Assembly: GCA_011525755.1 (NCBI GenBank)
Contig: WYBS01000170.1
Location: forward strand, 1-46,797
Source: Planctomycetaceae bacterium
GTDB lineage: Bacteria; Planctomycetota; PLA2
DNA: 46,797 nucleotides
Direction: 5' to 3'
The position numbers and the translations under genes are program-made. Positions 24,555 to 32,680 of the stretch are shown piece after piece (position 1 is the stretch's first letter; the number at the start of each line of letters is the position of its first letter). The notes below the pieces were generated by a model, which was not told where the DNA came from, ran no database searches, and saw only the letters and a list, made by a program, of their open reading frames with translations.

Positions 24555-24582
24555 ATTCTTCCGGCTTCGGGCCCCGCGTCAA
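24555..24582 (-). promoter_or_regulatory. tRNA-Ala promoter
   Basis: Minus strand: TTGACG (24577-24582), 16-base spacer, AAGAAT (24555-24560). Predicted start is about six bases before the tRNA 5' end. Confidence 0.5.
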
Positions 24583-24650
24583 GTACCTGACCCGTGCGCT
24601 ATCCTGTCCGATTCGAACCGGGAAGCCCCCGGAAGGTTGTAGGAGAGCCG

Positions 24651-27146
24651 ATGCAGGTCCCCCCGTACGACTTCCGCGCGATCGAGGAGCGCTGGCGCCG
24701 CCGCTGGGAGAGCGAGCGGACGAGCCACGTCGACCTCCGGGCGCCGGGGGAGCCCTACTACTGCCTCGTCATGTACCCGTACCCGTCGGGCGACCTCCAC
24801 GTCGGCCACGGCAAGAACTACTTCATCGGCGACGTGATCGCGCGCTACCGGCGGATGCGCGGCTACCAGGTGCTCCACCCGATGGGGTGGGACGCCTTCG
24901 GGCTCCCGGCGGAGAACGCCGCGATCAAGCAGGGCGTCGACCCGGAGCGCTTCACCTACGACAACATCGGCCGGATGAAGAAGCAGCTCCGCGAGTGGTC
25001 GATCGGCTACGACTGGGACAGGGAGATCGCGACCTGCCACCCCGGCTACTACAAGTGGAACCAGTGGATCTTCACGAAGATGATGGAGAAGGGGCTCGCC
25101 TACCAGCGCGAGGCCCCGGTCAACTGGTGCCCGTCCTGCAACACGGTCCTCGCGAACGAGCAGGTCGTCGAGGGGCGGTGCGAGCGCTGCGGCACCGAGG
25201 CCGACCAGCGCCAGCTGAAGCAGTGGTTCATCCGGATCACGGACTACGCCCAGCGGCTCCTCGACGGGCTCGACCGGCTCCCGGGCTGGCCGGAGCCGGT
25301 GAAGGAGCAGCAGCGGAACTGGCTCGGCCGGAGCGACGGGGCGCGGATCCGCTTCGAGGTCAAGGGGGTCCGGGGGGGCGTCGAGGTCTTCACGACGCGG
25401 CCGGACACCCTCTGGGGCGCGACGTTCATGGTCCTCTCGCCGGAGCACCCGCTCGTCGGCTCGATCGCGAACGACGAGGTGCGCACGTACGTCCGCGAGG
25501 CGGGGAGGAAGTCCGCGATCGAGCGCCAGGCGGGGAAGACGGGCGTCTTCACCGGCCGCTCCGCCGTGAACCCGGCGACCGGCGAGGAGATCCCGATCTG
25601 GGTCGCGGACTACGTGCTCATGGGCTACGGCACCGGCGCGATCATGGCCGTGCCGGCGCACGACGAGCGCGACCACGAGTTCGCCCGCCAGTTCGGGCTG
25701 CCGATCCGGCCCGTGATCGAGGACCCGGCCGCGAAGGAGGGCGCGATGCTCTTCGAGGGCACGGCCGTCCGCTCCGGTCCGCTCGACGGCCTGCCGACGA
25801 AGCAGGCGATCCCGGCCGCCATCCGCTGGCTCGAGCGGAACAACCTCGGGAAGGGCGAGGTGGCCTGGCGCATCCGCGACTGGCTCGTCTCGCGCCAGCG
25901 CTACTGGGGCACGCCGATCCCGGTCGTCCACTGCGGGGAGTGCGGCGCCGTGCCGGTGCCGGAGAAGGACCTCCCGGTCGTCCTCCCGAAGGGCGTCGAC
26001 TTCACGCCGACGGGGAAGTCCCCGCTCGCGTCGGTCGCGTCGTTCGTGAACACGACGTGCCCGAAGTGCGGCGGCAAGGCGGAGCGCGAGACCGATACGC
26101 TCGACACGTTCACCGACAGCTCCTGGTACTTCTTCCGCTACCTCGCGCCGCGCGACGAGAAGAAGCTCTTCGACCGTGCCGACGCGGAGCGCTGGTTCCC
26201 GATCGACCAGTACATCGGCGGGATCGAGCACGCCCGCGGACATCTCCTCTACTGCCGCTTCCTCACGATGTTCCTGAAGGACATCGGGCTCTCGCCGTTC
26301 GAGGAGCCGGTCGAGCGCCTCTTCACGCAGGGGATGATCTGCAAGGTCGCGTACCGCTGCGAGGAGCACAAGTGGATCCCCGAGCGCGAGGTGGACAGGG
26401 GCGGTGCGGAGCCGAAGTGCCGGCACTGCGGCCGCGTCGTGGTCGCACGCGTCTACAAGATGTCGAAGACGAAGAAGAACGTGACGAGCCCGACGGAGCA
26501 CCTCGGCGAGGTCGGCGTGGACGCGTCGCGGCTCTACACGCTCTTCATCGGGCCGCCGGAGATCGACGCCGAATGGAACGACGACGCGGTGATCGGCCCG
26601 TACAAGTTCCTCCGGCGGCTCTGGGAGTGCGCGCACCGGAACAGGGAGCATGTCCTCGCGTACCGGAAGGGGGGGGCTTCGGGGGACCGGGACCTCCGCC
26701 GGAAGACGCACCAGACGATCGCGGCGGTGACCGCGGACCTCGAGGGGTTCGGGTTCAACAAGGCGATCGCGCGGCTGATGGAGCTCGGCAACGCGATCGA
26801 GGGCAAGGACGGCGATGCCGCCACGGGCGAGGCGCTCGCGGCGATGGCCTTCCTCCTCTCCCCGCTGGCCCCTCACATCGCGGAGGAATTGCACGCCCTC
26901 TTCGGGGGGACGGGCTCGATCTTCCTGGCCGGCTGGCCGACCGCGGACCCGGCCGTCGCCGCCGAGGACGAGATCGAGATCGTCGTGCAGGTGAACGGGA
27001 AGCTCAAGGGGCGCGTGAAGGTGCCGGCGGACGCGGCCGAGGCGCACGCCCTCGCGGCCGCGCGGCCGCTCGTCGCCGGGCTCCCGGTCGTGAAGGAGAT
27101 CGTGGTCAGGGGCCGTCTTGTCAACTTCGTGGTGAAGAACAAATGA
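24651..27146 (+). CDS. leuS: leucyl-tRNA synthetase
   Basis: An 831-residue class I synthetase that charges tRNA-Leu. It shows MYPYPSGDLHVGHGKNYFIGD with the HIGH motif as HVGH (50-53), the editing domain (TRPDTLWGATFMVLSPEHPL and AVPAHDERDHEFA), zinc-finger pairs (CPSCN/CERCG, CGECG, CPKCGG, CRHCG), KMSKTKKN (KMSKS at 603-607) and the C-terminal domain (VQVNGKLKGRVKV). AGGAGAG lies just before the ATG. proS overlaps its stop by four bases (ATGA). Two G-rich motifs akin to the dispersed 17-mer lie at 25362 and 26668. Confidence 0.97.
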   Translation: MQVPPYDFRAIEERWRRRWESERTSHVDLRAPGEPYYCLVMYPYPSGDLHVGHGKNYFIGDVIARYRRMRGYQVLHPMGWDAFGLPAENAAIKQGVDPERFTYDNIGRMKKQLREWSIGYDWDREIATCHPGYYKWNQWIFTKMMEKGLAYQREAPVNWCPSCNTVLANEQVVEGRCERCGTEADQRQLKQWFIRITDYAQRLLDGLDRLPGWPEPVKEQQRNWLGRSDGARIRFEVKGVRGGVEVFTTRPDTLWGATFMVLSPEHPLVGSIANDEVRTYVREAGRKSAIERQAGKTGVFTGRSAVNPATGEEIPIWVADYVLMGYGTGAIMAVPAHDERDHEFARQFGLPIRPVIEDPAAKEGAMLFEGTAVRSGPLDGLPTKQAIPAAIRWLERNNLGKGEVAWRIRDWLVSRQRYWGTPIPVVHCGECGAVPVPEKDLPVVLPKGVDFTPTGKSPLASVASFVNTTCPKCGGKAERETDTLDTFTDSSWYFFRYLAPRDEKKLFDRADAERWFPIDQYIGGIEHARGHLLYCRFLTMFLKDIGLSPFEEPVERLFTQGMICKVAYRCEEHKWIPEREVDRGGAEPKCRHCGRVVVARVYKMSKTKKNVTSPTEHLGEVGVDASRLYTLFIGPPEIDAEWNDDAVIGPYKFLRRLWECAHRNREHVLAYRKGGASGDRDLRRKTHQTIAAVTADLEGFGFNKAIARLMELGNAIEGKDGDAATGEALAAMAFLLSPLAPHIAEELHALFGGTGSIFLAGWPTADPAVAAEDEIEIVVQVNGKLKGRVKVPADAAEAHALAAARPLVAGLPVVKEIVVRGRLVNFVVKNK

Positions 27147-28597
27147 AGATCACGCCGAGAGCCGAGGATTTCCCGCGCTGGTACCAGGACGTCGTGCAGG
27201 CAGGCGACCTCGCCGAGGCCTCGCCGGTGCGCGGCTGCATGGTCATCAAGCCGCACGGGTACGCCATCTGGGAGAACATCCAGGCGCCGCTCGACCGGAT
27301 GTTCAAGGAGACGGGGCACCAGAACTGCTACTTCCCGCTCTTCATCCCGATGTCGTTCCTCGCGAAGGAGGCGGCGCACGTCGAGGGGTTCGCGAAGGAG
27401 TGCGCGATCGTGACGCACCACCGGCTCAAGGACTCGGGGAGCGGCATCGCGCCGGACCCGGACAGCAAGCTCGAGGAGCCGCTCGTCGTGCGGCCGACCT
27501 CCGAGACGATCATCGGCCACATGTGGTCGAAGTGGATCCAGAGCCATCGCGACCTGCCGATGCTCCTGAACCAGTGGAACAACGTGGTCCGCTGGGAGAT
27601 GCGCACGCGCCTCTTCCTGCGCACGGCGGAGTTCCTGTGGCAGGAGGGGCACACCGCGCACGCGACCGCCGACGAGGCGGAGGCGGAGACGATCCGCATG
27701 CTCGACATCTACGAGCGCGTGTGCGAGGACGTGCTCGCGGTGCCGGTGCGGAAAGGGTACAAGTCGCGGCTCGAGAAGTTCCCGGGCGCCGACCGGACCT
27801 ACACGGTCGAGGGGCTGATGCAGGACGGCAAGGCGCTCCAGATGGGCACCTCGCACAACCTCGGCCAGAACTTCGCGAAGGCGTTCGAGATCCAGTTCCA
27901 GGACACGGACGGCCAGCGGAAGCACGTCTGGACCACGTCGTGGGGGCTCTCCACGCGCACGATCGGCGCGATGATCATGGTGCACGGCGACGACAAGGGG
28001 ATCGTGCTCCCGCCGCGCGTGGCGCCGGTGCAGGCCGTGGTCGTCCCGATCTACAAGAACGACGCGGAGCGCGCGGCCGTCTGCGCGGAGGGCGTTCGCA
28101 TCGTCGCGGAGATGAAGGCGCAGGGGGTCCGGGAGCGGCTCGACGACCGGGACATGAAGCCGGGCCCGAAGTTCTTCGAGTGGGAGCAGAAGGGCGTGCC
28201 GGTGCGGCTGGAGCTCGGCCCGCGCGATCTCGCGGAGAGGAAGGTCGTGGTCGTTCGCCGCGACGACGGCAGCAAGAGCCCGGCGCCGATCGACGGCCTC
28301 GGGAAGCATGTCGCTTCGGTGCTCGACACGATCCAGCGCGCGCTGCTCGACCGGGCCCGCAAGTTCCGCGACGAGCACACGCACCGCGCGGGGTCGATGG
28401 CCGAGCTGAACGCGATGCTCGAGAAGGGCGGCTTCGTGGAGGCGCTGGTGGACGGGACGGACGAGACCGAGCTGAAGATCAAGGACGAGACGAAGGCGAC
28501 GATCCGCATCGTGCTCGAGGACGGCGCCAACCTCGGCAAGTGCGTCCTCTCCGGCAAGCCGGCGACGCGGCGGGCGCTCTTCGCGGTCGCGTACTGA
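27143..28597 (+). CDS. proS: prolyl-tRNA synthetase, archaeal/eukaryotic type
   Basis: A 484-residue class II synthetase. The opening EDFPRWYQDVVQAGDLAEASPVRGCMVIKPHGYAIWE, lack of the large editing insert and the C-terminal zinc-domain-like region mark it as the short archaeal/eukaryote-like (type 3) ProRS and not the common bacterial form. Motif 2 (WEMRTRLFLRTAEFLWQEGHTAH) and motif 3 (GLSTRTIGAMIMVHGDDKGIVLPP) are intact. It charges tRNA-Pro. Translation is coupled to leuS by ATGA overlap. This ProRS type occurs in scattered bacterial groups through transfer. Confidence 0.95.
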   Translation: MKITPRAEDFPRWYQDVVQAGDLAEASPVRGCMVIKPHGYAIWENIQAPLDRMFKETGHQNCYFPLFIPMSFLAKEAAHVEGFAKECAIVTHHRLKDSGSGIAPDPDSKLEEPLVVRPTSETIIGHMWSKWIQSHRDLPMLLNQWNNVVRWEMRTRLFLRTAEFLWQEGHTAHATADEAEAETIRMLDIYERVCEDVLAVPVRKGYKSRLEKFPGADRTYTVEGLMQDGKALQMGTSHNLGQNFAKAFEIQFQDTDGQRKHVWTTSWGLSTRTIGAMIMVHGDDKGIVLPPRVAPVQAVVVPIYKNDAERAAVCAEGVRIVAEMKAQGVRERLDDRDMKPGPKFFEWEQKGVPVRLELGPRDLAERKVVVVRRDDGSKSPAPIDGLGKHVASVLDTIQRALLDRARKFRDEHTHRAGSMAELNAMLEKGGFVEALVDGTDETELKIKDETKATIRIVLEDGANLGKCVLSGKPATRRALFAVAY

Positions 28598-28610
28598 GCC
28601 GCTGAGCTCC

Positions 28611-29369
28611 TCAGGGCCGGGGTTGTTGCGTCGTGCCGGCGCCCATGAACATGACGTCGATGTGCGAGTACGCGGGCGGGATCTTCCCCGCGACGGCGCG
28701 TTGGACGGCCTCCGCATAGGCCGGGCCATCGACCGCAACGGTGGTGTCGATGGTGAGCAGGAGGCTCGGCGCGTCGCGCTCCGCGCTGACAACCTCCATG
28801 AAGCTGAAACGAGCGAGTTCGCGTCGGGATCGAACCAGCCCCTTGACGGCTTCCACGAGCGGCTTCGGAAGGGGTGTCTGCACCCATCGTGTGATGAGCT
28901 TCTCTTCCGGCTGGATGGGCAGCACCAGAAGGTGGCGGCGGAGCGCGCCCGGATCGCGGGACAGCAGGCCGCGGACCTCGTCCGGGAGCAGCTCCAGCGC
29001 GGACGGGTGGAAGGGGTTCAGGGCCACGCCTTGGATCGCCCCGCCCTCGATCCAATCCAGCGCGTTACGGAGCGCCACGTCGCCTGACCACTCCAACTGC
29101 ATGAGCGGGCCGCCGCTCGTCTTCCAGCGGCGGTGGTGCCCGGCCGCGGAGAGGATCTGGTCTTCGGTGAAGAGCGGGCAGAACCTGCCTCCGTTCGGCT
29201 CCTCTAGGCCGTGGTACGCGACATCGAGGGTTCCCGCGGGCACCGGCCTGCCCAGCGGCAGGAGGAGCTTGTGCTTCGGGAGCAGCGCCGCGAGCCGCTC
29301 CGTGTGGACCCGGAGCCCTCGCTTGGCCTTCATGACGGCCTCGGTCAGCTCGGCCACGGGATCGCCCAC
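28611..29369 (-). CDS. SseB family protein
   Basis: A 252-residue protein of the SseB type. The N-terminal domain shows GGRFCPLFTEDQIL and ALDWIEGGAIQGVALNPFHPSALEL; the C-terminal domain (about 140-252) has EEKLITRWVQTPLPKPLVEAVKGL, then ...LLLTIDTTVAVDGPAYAEAVQRAVAG. SseB is linked to serine sensitivity in E. coli and to type VII/toxin contexts elsewhere; its molecular role is unsettled. The GTG at 29369 is chosen because GGAGG lies five bases upstream. Repeat copy B lies just upstream of it. Confidence 0.78.
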   Translation of the reverse strand: MGDPVAELTEAVMKAKRGLRVHTERLAALLPKHKLLLPLGRPVPAGTLDVAYHGLEEPNGGRFCPLFTEDQILSAAGHHRRWKTSGGPLMQLEWSGDVALRNALDWIEGGAIQGVALNPFHPSALELLPDEVRGLLSRDPGALRRHLLVLPIQPEEKLITRWVQTPLPKPLVEAVKGLVRSRRELARFSFMEVVSAERDAPSLLLTIDTTVAVDGPAYAEAVQRAVAGKIPPAYSHIDVMFMGAGTTQQPRP

Positions 29370-29479
29370 GGGTACCTCCGGCGGTGCTGCCCAGGGATCG
29401 TAGCGCGGTGCGGCGGCGGCCGGCGAACGGATTCGGCCCTCTCGCGCGATCACCGGAGGGCCCGCGCCCCCTCTCTCGC

Positions 29480-29561
29480 TGCGCCAGCGCTGGCGCACTC
29501 CGCAGAACGCAATCCAAGGCCGGCCAAGAAGTTACGTCGGCCTACCACGTCAACCGTTGAC
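29480..29561 (+). repeat. dispersed repeat, copy B
   Basis: Starts with the perfect palindrome TGCGCCAGCGCTGGCGCA (29480-29497) and ends with AACCGTTGAC (29552-29561). The right 71 bases align without gaps to copies A and C; 46 of 71 positions match C. It lies between the divergent sseB-like gene and the small membrane gene at 29578. Confidence 0.75.
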
Positions 29562-29577
29562 CTGCCGATAGGGGAGC

Positions 29578-29865
29578 ATGAGCCGTCGAGAACTTATCTC
29601 CGTCTGGGTCGCGGCAGGACTCATGGCGCTCATGCTGCTCGTCCCTCCCTGGGTGGTGCGGCAGGACGTCCGCAGCATCAAGGGGGAGCACCTTTCCACG
29701 AGCGAGAACATCGAGTACGCGACCATCTTGAGCCCCCCGAAGCGCTACTCGACGAGCGTCACGCCCGCGGAGGGCCTGCTCCTCGTCCAGTGGGCGGGCG
29801 TGGGGATCGTCCTCGCGGCCGTGCTCGTGACGTTCCGCACGACGGGGAACGGCCGGAAGCGCTAG
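29578..29865 (+). CDS. small two-helix membrane protein between two repeat copies
   Basis: A 95-residue protein with a helix near residues 8-27 (VWVAAGLMALMLLVPPWVV) and another near 60-83 (GLLLVQWAGVGIVLAAVLVTF), joined by a polar loop with a YATILSPPKRYSTS segment. It starts 17 bases after repeat copy B and ends 20 bases before copy C. GGGGAGC just upstream is a fair ribosome binding site. I recognise no family. Confidence 0.6.
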   Translation: MSRRELISVWVAAGLMALMLLVPPWVVRQDVRSIKGEHLSTSENIEYATILSPPKRYSTSVTPAEGLLLVQWAGVGIVLAAVLVTFRTTGNGRKR

Positions 29866-29884
29866 CTGCTTTCTTCCCCCCGCC

Positions 29885-29965
29885 GCGGAAGGGATTCCGC
29901 ACCCCGGCGGGTCCAATCCCCGGCGGGGGCGAGAGTTACGGCTGCTTCCCACCCTAACCGTTGAC
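29885..29965 (+). repeat. dispersed repeat, copy C
   Basis: Starts with the hairpin GCGGAA-GGGA-TTCCGC (29885-29900) and ends with AACCGTTGAC (29956-29965). It has the same length from the right palindrome arm to the end (71 bases) as copies A and B. Confidence 0.75.
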
Positions 29966-30013
29966 GTGCGACCAGCCGATCTCCTTCGTAGGGCCACGCC
30001 GCCGGAGGACATC

Positions 30014-30814
30014 ATGGAGACGAAGCACAAGGAGTCGATCGTTTCTCGCCTGTTCGGGTTCGGGAAGAAGAAGGAGGACGAGCCGCCCGTGGGCGCCACG
30101 CCGGAGGAGACCGGCTTCGCCCGGACCCCGGAGGCCCCCGAGCCCGAGGACACCGGGGTCACCATCCCCGAACAGGTCATCCGCGTCCGTGGGGGCAAGA
30201 AGGAGGAGGCGATCGGCGCCATCTCCGACAGCTTCCGCGAGCTCACGAAGCTCCTCGGCTCCGTCGGCGACCGCCTCGACCGGCAGGACTCCCGCACCGC
30301 CGACCTGTCCGACCAGCTGCGCGAGCTCCCCGAGTACCTCCGCACGCTGCCGCGGCTCCACCAGGAGCAGAACGACGCGCTCATCGACATCGGGACCCAC
30401 CTCGCGAGCCACGCCGAGGCCGCCCGGGCGACCGGCCAGGAGCAGGCCTTCGCGCTCCGCCAGATCGGCGAGAAGCTCGCGGAGGGGACCGGCGCCGTCC
30501 AGGGGATGGCCGAGCTGATCTCGCGTCTGCCCGAGGAGATGCGGTCGCAGGCCGCGGCGCAGGAGGAGGCGCTCCGGCAGATCGCGACCGCCCACAAGCA
30601 GACCGCGAAGGTCGTCTACGCGGGCCAGCAGAAGTCGCTCCAGATCTTCCAGCTCGCGACGCAGAAGACGATCCGGAACATCGAGCGCCAGCGCGAGGAC
30701 ATGCAGGTGATCCTCGACTCGTCGATCTCCAACATGAAGCGCATGTTCATCCTCGCGGCCGCCTTCATGGGCGCGGCACTCCTCGCGACCGGCGCGCTCC
30801 TCTACTTCCACTAG
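30014..30814 (+). CDS. tail-anchored coiled-coil protein
   Basis: A 266-residue protein. The N-terminus is charged (SRLFGFGKKKEDE), the middle (about 75-235) is a long amphipathic helix with polar heptads (ISDSFRELTKLLGSVGDRLDRQ, ...QEQAFALRQIGEKLAEG), and the C-terminus is a hydrophobic helix (FILAAAFMGAALLATGALLYF) that ends the protein. With no signal at the start and an anchor at the very end it should be tail-anchored, with the coil in the cytoplasm. GGAGG lies five bases before the ATG. No family recognised. Confidence 0.65.
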   Translation: METKHKESIVSRLFGFGKKKEDEPPVGATPEETGFARTPEAPEPEDTGVTIPEQVIRVRGGKKEEAIGAISDSFRELTKLLGSVGDRLDRQDSRTADLSDQLRELPEYLRTLPRLHQEQNDALIDIGTHLASHAEAARATGQEQAFALRQIGEKLAEGTGAVQGMAELISRLPEEMRSQAAAQEEALRQIATAHKQTAKVVYAGQQKSLQIFQLATQKTIRNIERQREDMQVILDSSISNMKRMFILAAAFMGAALLATGALLYFH

Positions 30815-30844
30815 TCCCCCCCTCCGGTTAGACTCGCGGGCGAC

Positions 30845-30868
30845 AGCGGGGCGGATGTCCGCCCCGCT
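30845..30868. terminator. 10-bp hairpin after the tail-anchored protein
   Basis: AGCGGGGCGG and CCGCCCCGCT form a perfect stem with loop ATGT, 30 bases after the stop at 30814. No U-run follows. A very similar core (GGGGCGATGTCCGCCCC) is inside phoU at 46530. Confidence 0.45.
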
Positions 30869-30930
30869 CCCCGCGGGCTCCGGGAAGACGGTGGGATGCC
30901 GTCACGGGGCCGCCGCTGTGATCGACAAAG

Positions 30931-30978
30931 GGTGGGCACGATGCCACTGGGACCAAGGGTCCTGGGAAGGCGCCCACC
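30931..30978 (+). other. structured region upstream of the poly-glycine lipoprotein
   Basis: GGTGGGC (30931-30937) and GCCCACC (30972-30978) close a domain that includes an inner hairpin GGACC-AAG-GGTCC. It lies about 110 bases before the lipoprotein ATG, within a 273-base intergenic region that holds no ORF. It could be a 5' UTR element. I recognise no riboswitch class. Confidence 0.3.
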
Positions 30979-31087
30979 TGTCGTAAGTCAGAAGACCGTC
31001 CCGCGGGAAGGCTCCTAGGTCGACCGGGCTCGTCCCGGACCCGCGCGCTCGCGCCAGCGCGTCGGGGGCAGAATCAGGAGGTGCGCG

Positions 31088-32641
31088 ATGCGCACTCTCG
31101 TTCCGTTCCTTCTCGCGGTCACACTGTGTGCATGCTCCGGGGGCTCGTCGGGCACCGACGACCAGGGGGGCGGCGGCGGGGGCGGCGGCGGCGGTGGTGG
31201 AGGTGGAGGTGGAGGGGGCGGCGGGGGAGGCGGAGGAGGCCCGCCGCCCGCCACCGTCACGCTCGACGACGCGGCGCTGAGCCTCAACCACCCGGGCGGC
31301 TTCCCGTCCGACCTCGTCGTGGACGGATCCCTTCGCCTCTTCACCTTCCCCGACGCGACGATCCCGGGCAAGCTCGTCGCGTACGACGTCACGGCGGCCC
31401 CCGGAGCCCCCTCGCTTCAGGTCCCTATCGGCGTCAGCGACCTCGTGGACCACGACGGCGTGACCCCCGCGCGGGCGCCGACGGCCTTCGGCAGCGGGCT
31501 CTTCGGCGCGTTCACCGGCGACATCGAGGTCGTCTCGGAGCGGTTCGTCCTCGCGACCGTCGGCGCGGGCAACTCGACGAGCGCGGACATGAACGGGCCG
31601 CTCCGGCTCGCGAACCTCGTCGTGATCGACACGCAGCTCGCGAAGGTCGTCCAGACGGTCAACCTCGCGTGGGCGCTGCAGGCGCCCGGCCACACGAGCA
31701 GCGGGAGCGCGTACAACGTGATCCCGCAGAGCCTCCCGTCGATGATCGCCGTCGTGCCGTCGACCGACGGCTCGCCGACCGCGCGGGTGTACGTGGCGAT
31801 GTCGAACGGCGCGGGGACGACCGCCGGACTGCAGGAGTTCTTCCACGGGACGGTGCAGTCGTGGGTCGCGGATTTCTCGAAGGCGCAGCCGCTGTCGCCC
31901 GACACGGCCGGGAAGGCGCCGGGCGACGTGACGCGCACGTACGTCTCGGCGTACCACAACCCGGTCGGGTTCACGAAGCATGGCAACCCGCACGGGGAGG
32001 CGTTCCTCGTGCTGACCAACGCGGGCGCATCGCGGTTCAACGCGAGCTTCCTAGCGGAGCCGACGACGGACGCGGTGCTCGAGTTCCTCGACGTCCACGC
32101 GGACACGTGGCGGGACGGCTGGACGGTGAACCTCGGCGAGATCCTCCCGGCCGCCGGCGCCCTCGCGCTCGGGAAGGACGGCGGGGGCATGCTCTACGGC
32201 GTGCTCTCGAGCCAGACCTTCGCGGCCGCGTACTTCGTGGACCTCTCGGGCCTCGACGAGAGCCCGGTCGACCCACTGAAGCTGCGCCTCCTGCGCACGG
32301 TGGCTCTGGCGCCGGGCGGGGCGACGACGGTCGGGAGCGGGTACCAGCCCGGACTCGCCCTCTCGCCCGACGGGACGCTCGCGTACGTGTCCTCCTTCAA
32401 CGCCCGGGTGCTCCACGTGCTGTCGCTCCCGGACGACCTGGAGCTCGGCCACATCGGCGTGGACGAGGCGCCGTTCGACAAGCTCGGGCTCCTCGCGTCC
32501 ACCCCGGGTGCGCTCGCGGCCCCGGCCGGGGCGTCGGCGGACCTCTTCTTCGTCGTGAACGGCACCTTCGACGCGAACTTCCTCCCGCTCGCGTCCTCGT
32601 TCGTGGGCACGGTACGGGGAGAATTCTTACGAGACTCGTGA
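31088..32641 (+). CDS. lipoprotein with poly-glycine linker and propeller-like domain
   Basis: A 517-residue lipoprotein: signal peptide with lipobox TLCAC, a polar bridge, then 25 consecutive glycines (about residues 27-51), and a large beta-rich domain. Segments such as NHPGGFPSDLVVDGSLRLF and SDPGTLAYVSSFN-like strands (LALSPDGTLAYVSSFNARVLHV) resemble six- or seven-bladed propellers of the SMP-30/NHL/YncE kind. Function unknown; probably exposed at a membrane. AGGAGGTG lies just before the ATG. The last nine codons lie in the left arm of a long hairpin. A copy of the dispersed 17-mer lies at 31397. Confidence 0.75.
   Translation: MRTLVPFLLAVTLCACSGGSSGTDDQGGGGGGGGGGGGGGGGGGGGGGGGGPPPATVTLDDAALSLNHPGGFPSDLVVDGSLRLFTFPDATIPGKLVAYDVTAAPGAPSLQVPIGVSDLVDHDGVTPARAPTAFGSGLFGAFTGDIEVVSERFVLATVGAGNSTSADMNGPLRLANLVVIDTQLAKVVQTVNLAWALQAPGHTSSGSAYNVIPQSLPSMIAVVPSTDGSPTARVYVAMSNGAGTTAGLQEFFHGTVQSWVADFSKAQPLSPDTAGKAPGDVTRTYVSAYHNPVGFTKHGNPHGEAFLVLTNAGASRFNASFLAEPTTDAVLEFLDVHADTWRDGWTVNLGEILPAAGALALGKDGGGMLYGVLSSQTFAAAYFVDLSGLDESPVDPLKLRLLRTVALAPGGATTVGSGYQPGLALSPDGTLAYVSSFNARVLHVLSLPDDLELGHIGVDEAPFDKLGLLASTPGALAAPAGASADLFFVVNGTFDANFLPLASSFVGTVRGEFLRDS
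31397..31413 (-). repeat. dispersed 17-mer, exact copy
   Basis: Minus-strand GAGGGGGCTCCGGGGGC inside the poly-glycine lipoprotein gene, where the coding strand reads A-A-P-G-A-P-S. Confidence 0.7.
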
Positions 32642-32672
32642 CCGTGTCACGAGTCTCGGAGAAACTCTCCCC
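32616..32672. repeat. 57-base cruciform overlapping the lipoprotein stop codon
   Basis: Outer arms GGGGAGA (32616-32622) and TCTCCCC (32666-32672), symmetric 7-base internal loops, then a perfect 13-bp inner stem CGAGACTCGTGAC (32630-32642) / GTCACGAGTCTCG (32646-32658) with loop CGT. The lipoprotein stop is inside the left inner arm. No U-run follows. Its lower G+C suggests an inserted element such as a REP-like palindrome; a transcription barrier is also possible. Confidence 0.6.
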
Positions 32673-32680
32673 GAACCCGT

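Noticed and set aside
29480-29965. Repeat copies B and C as integron attC sites around a gene cassette
   Set aside because: The R'' (RYYYAAC) and R' (GTTRRRY) core boxes are not present at the ends, copy A has a different gene layout, and there is no integrase gene in the window.
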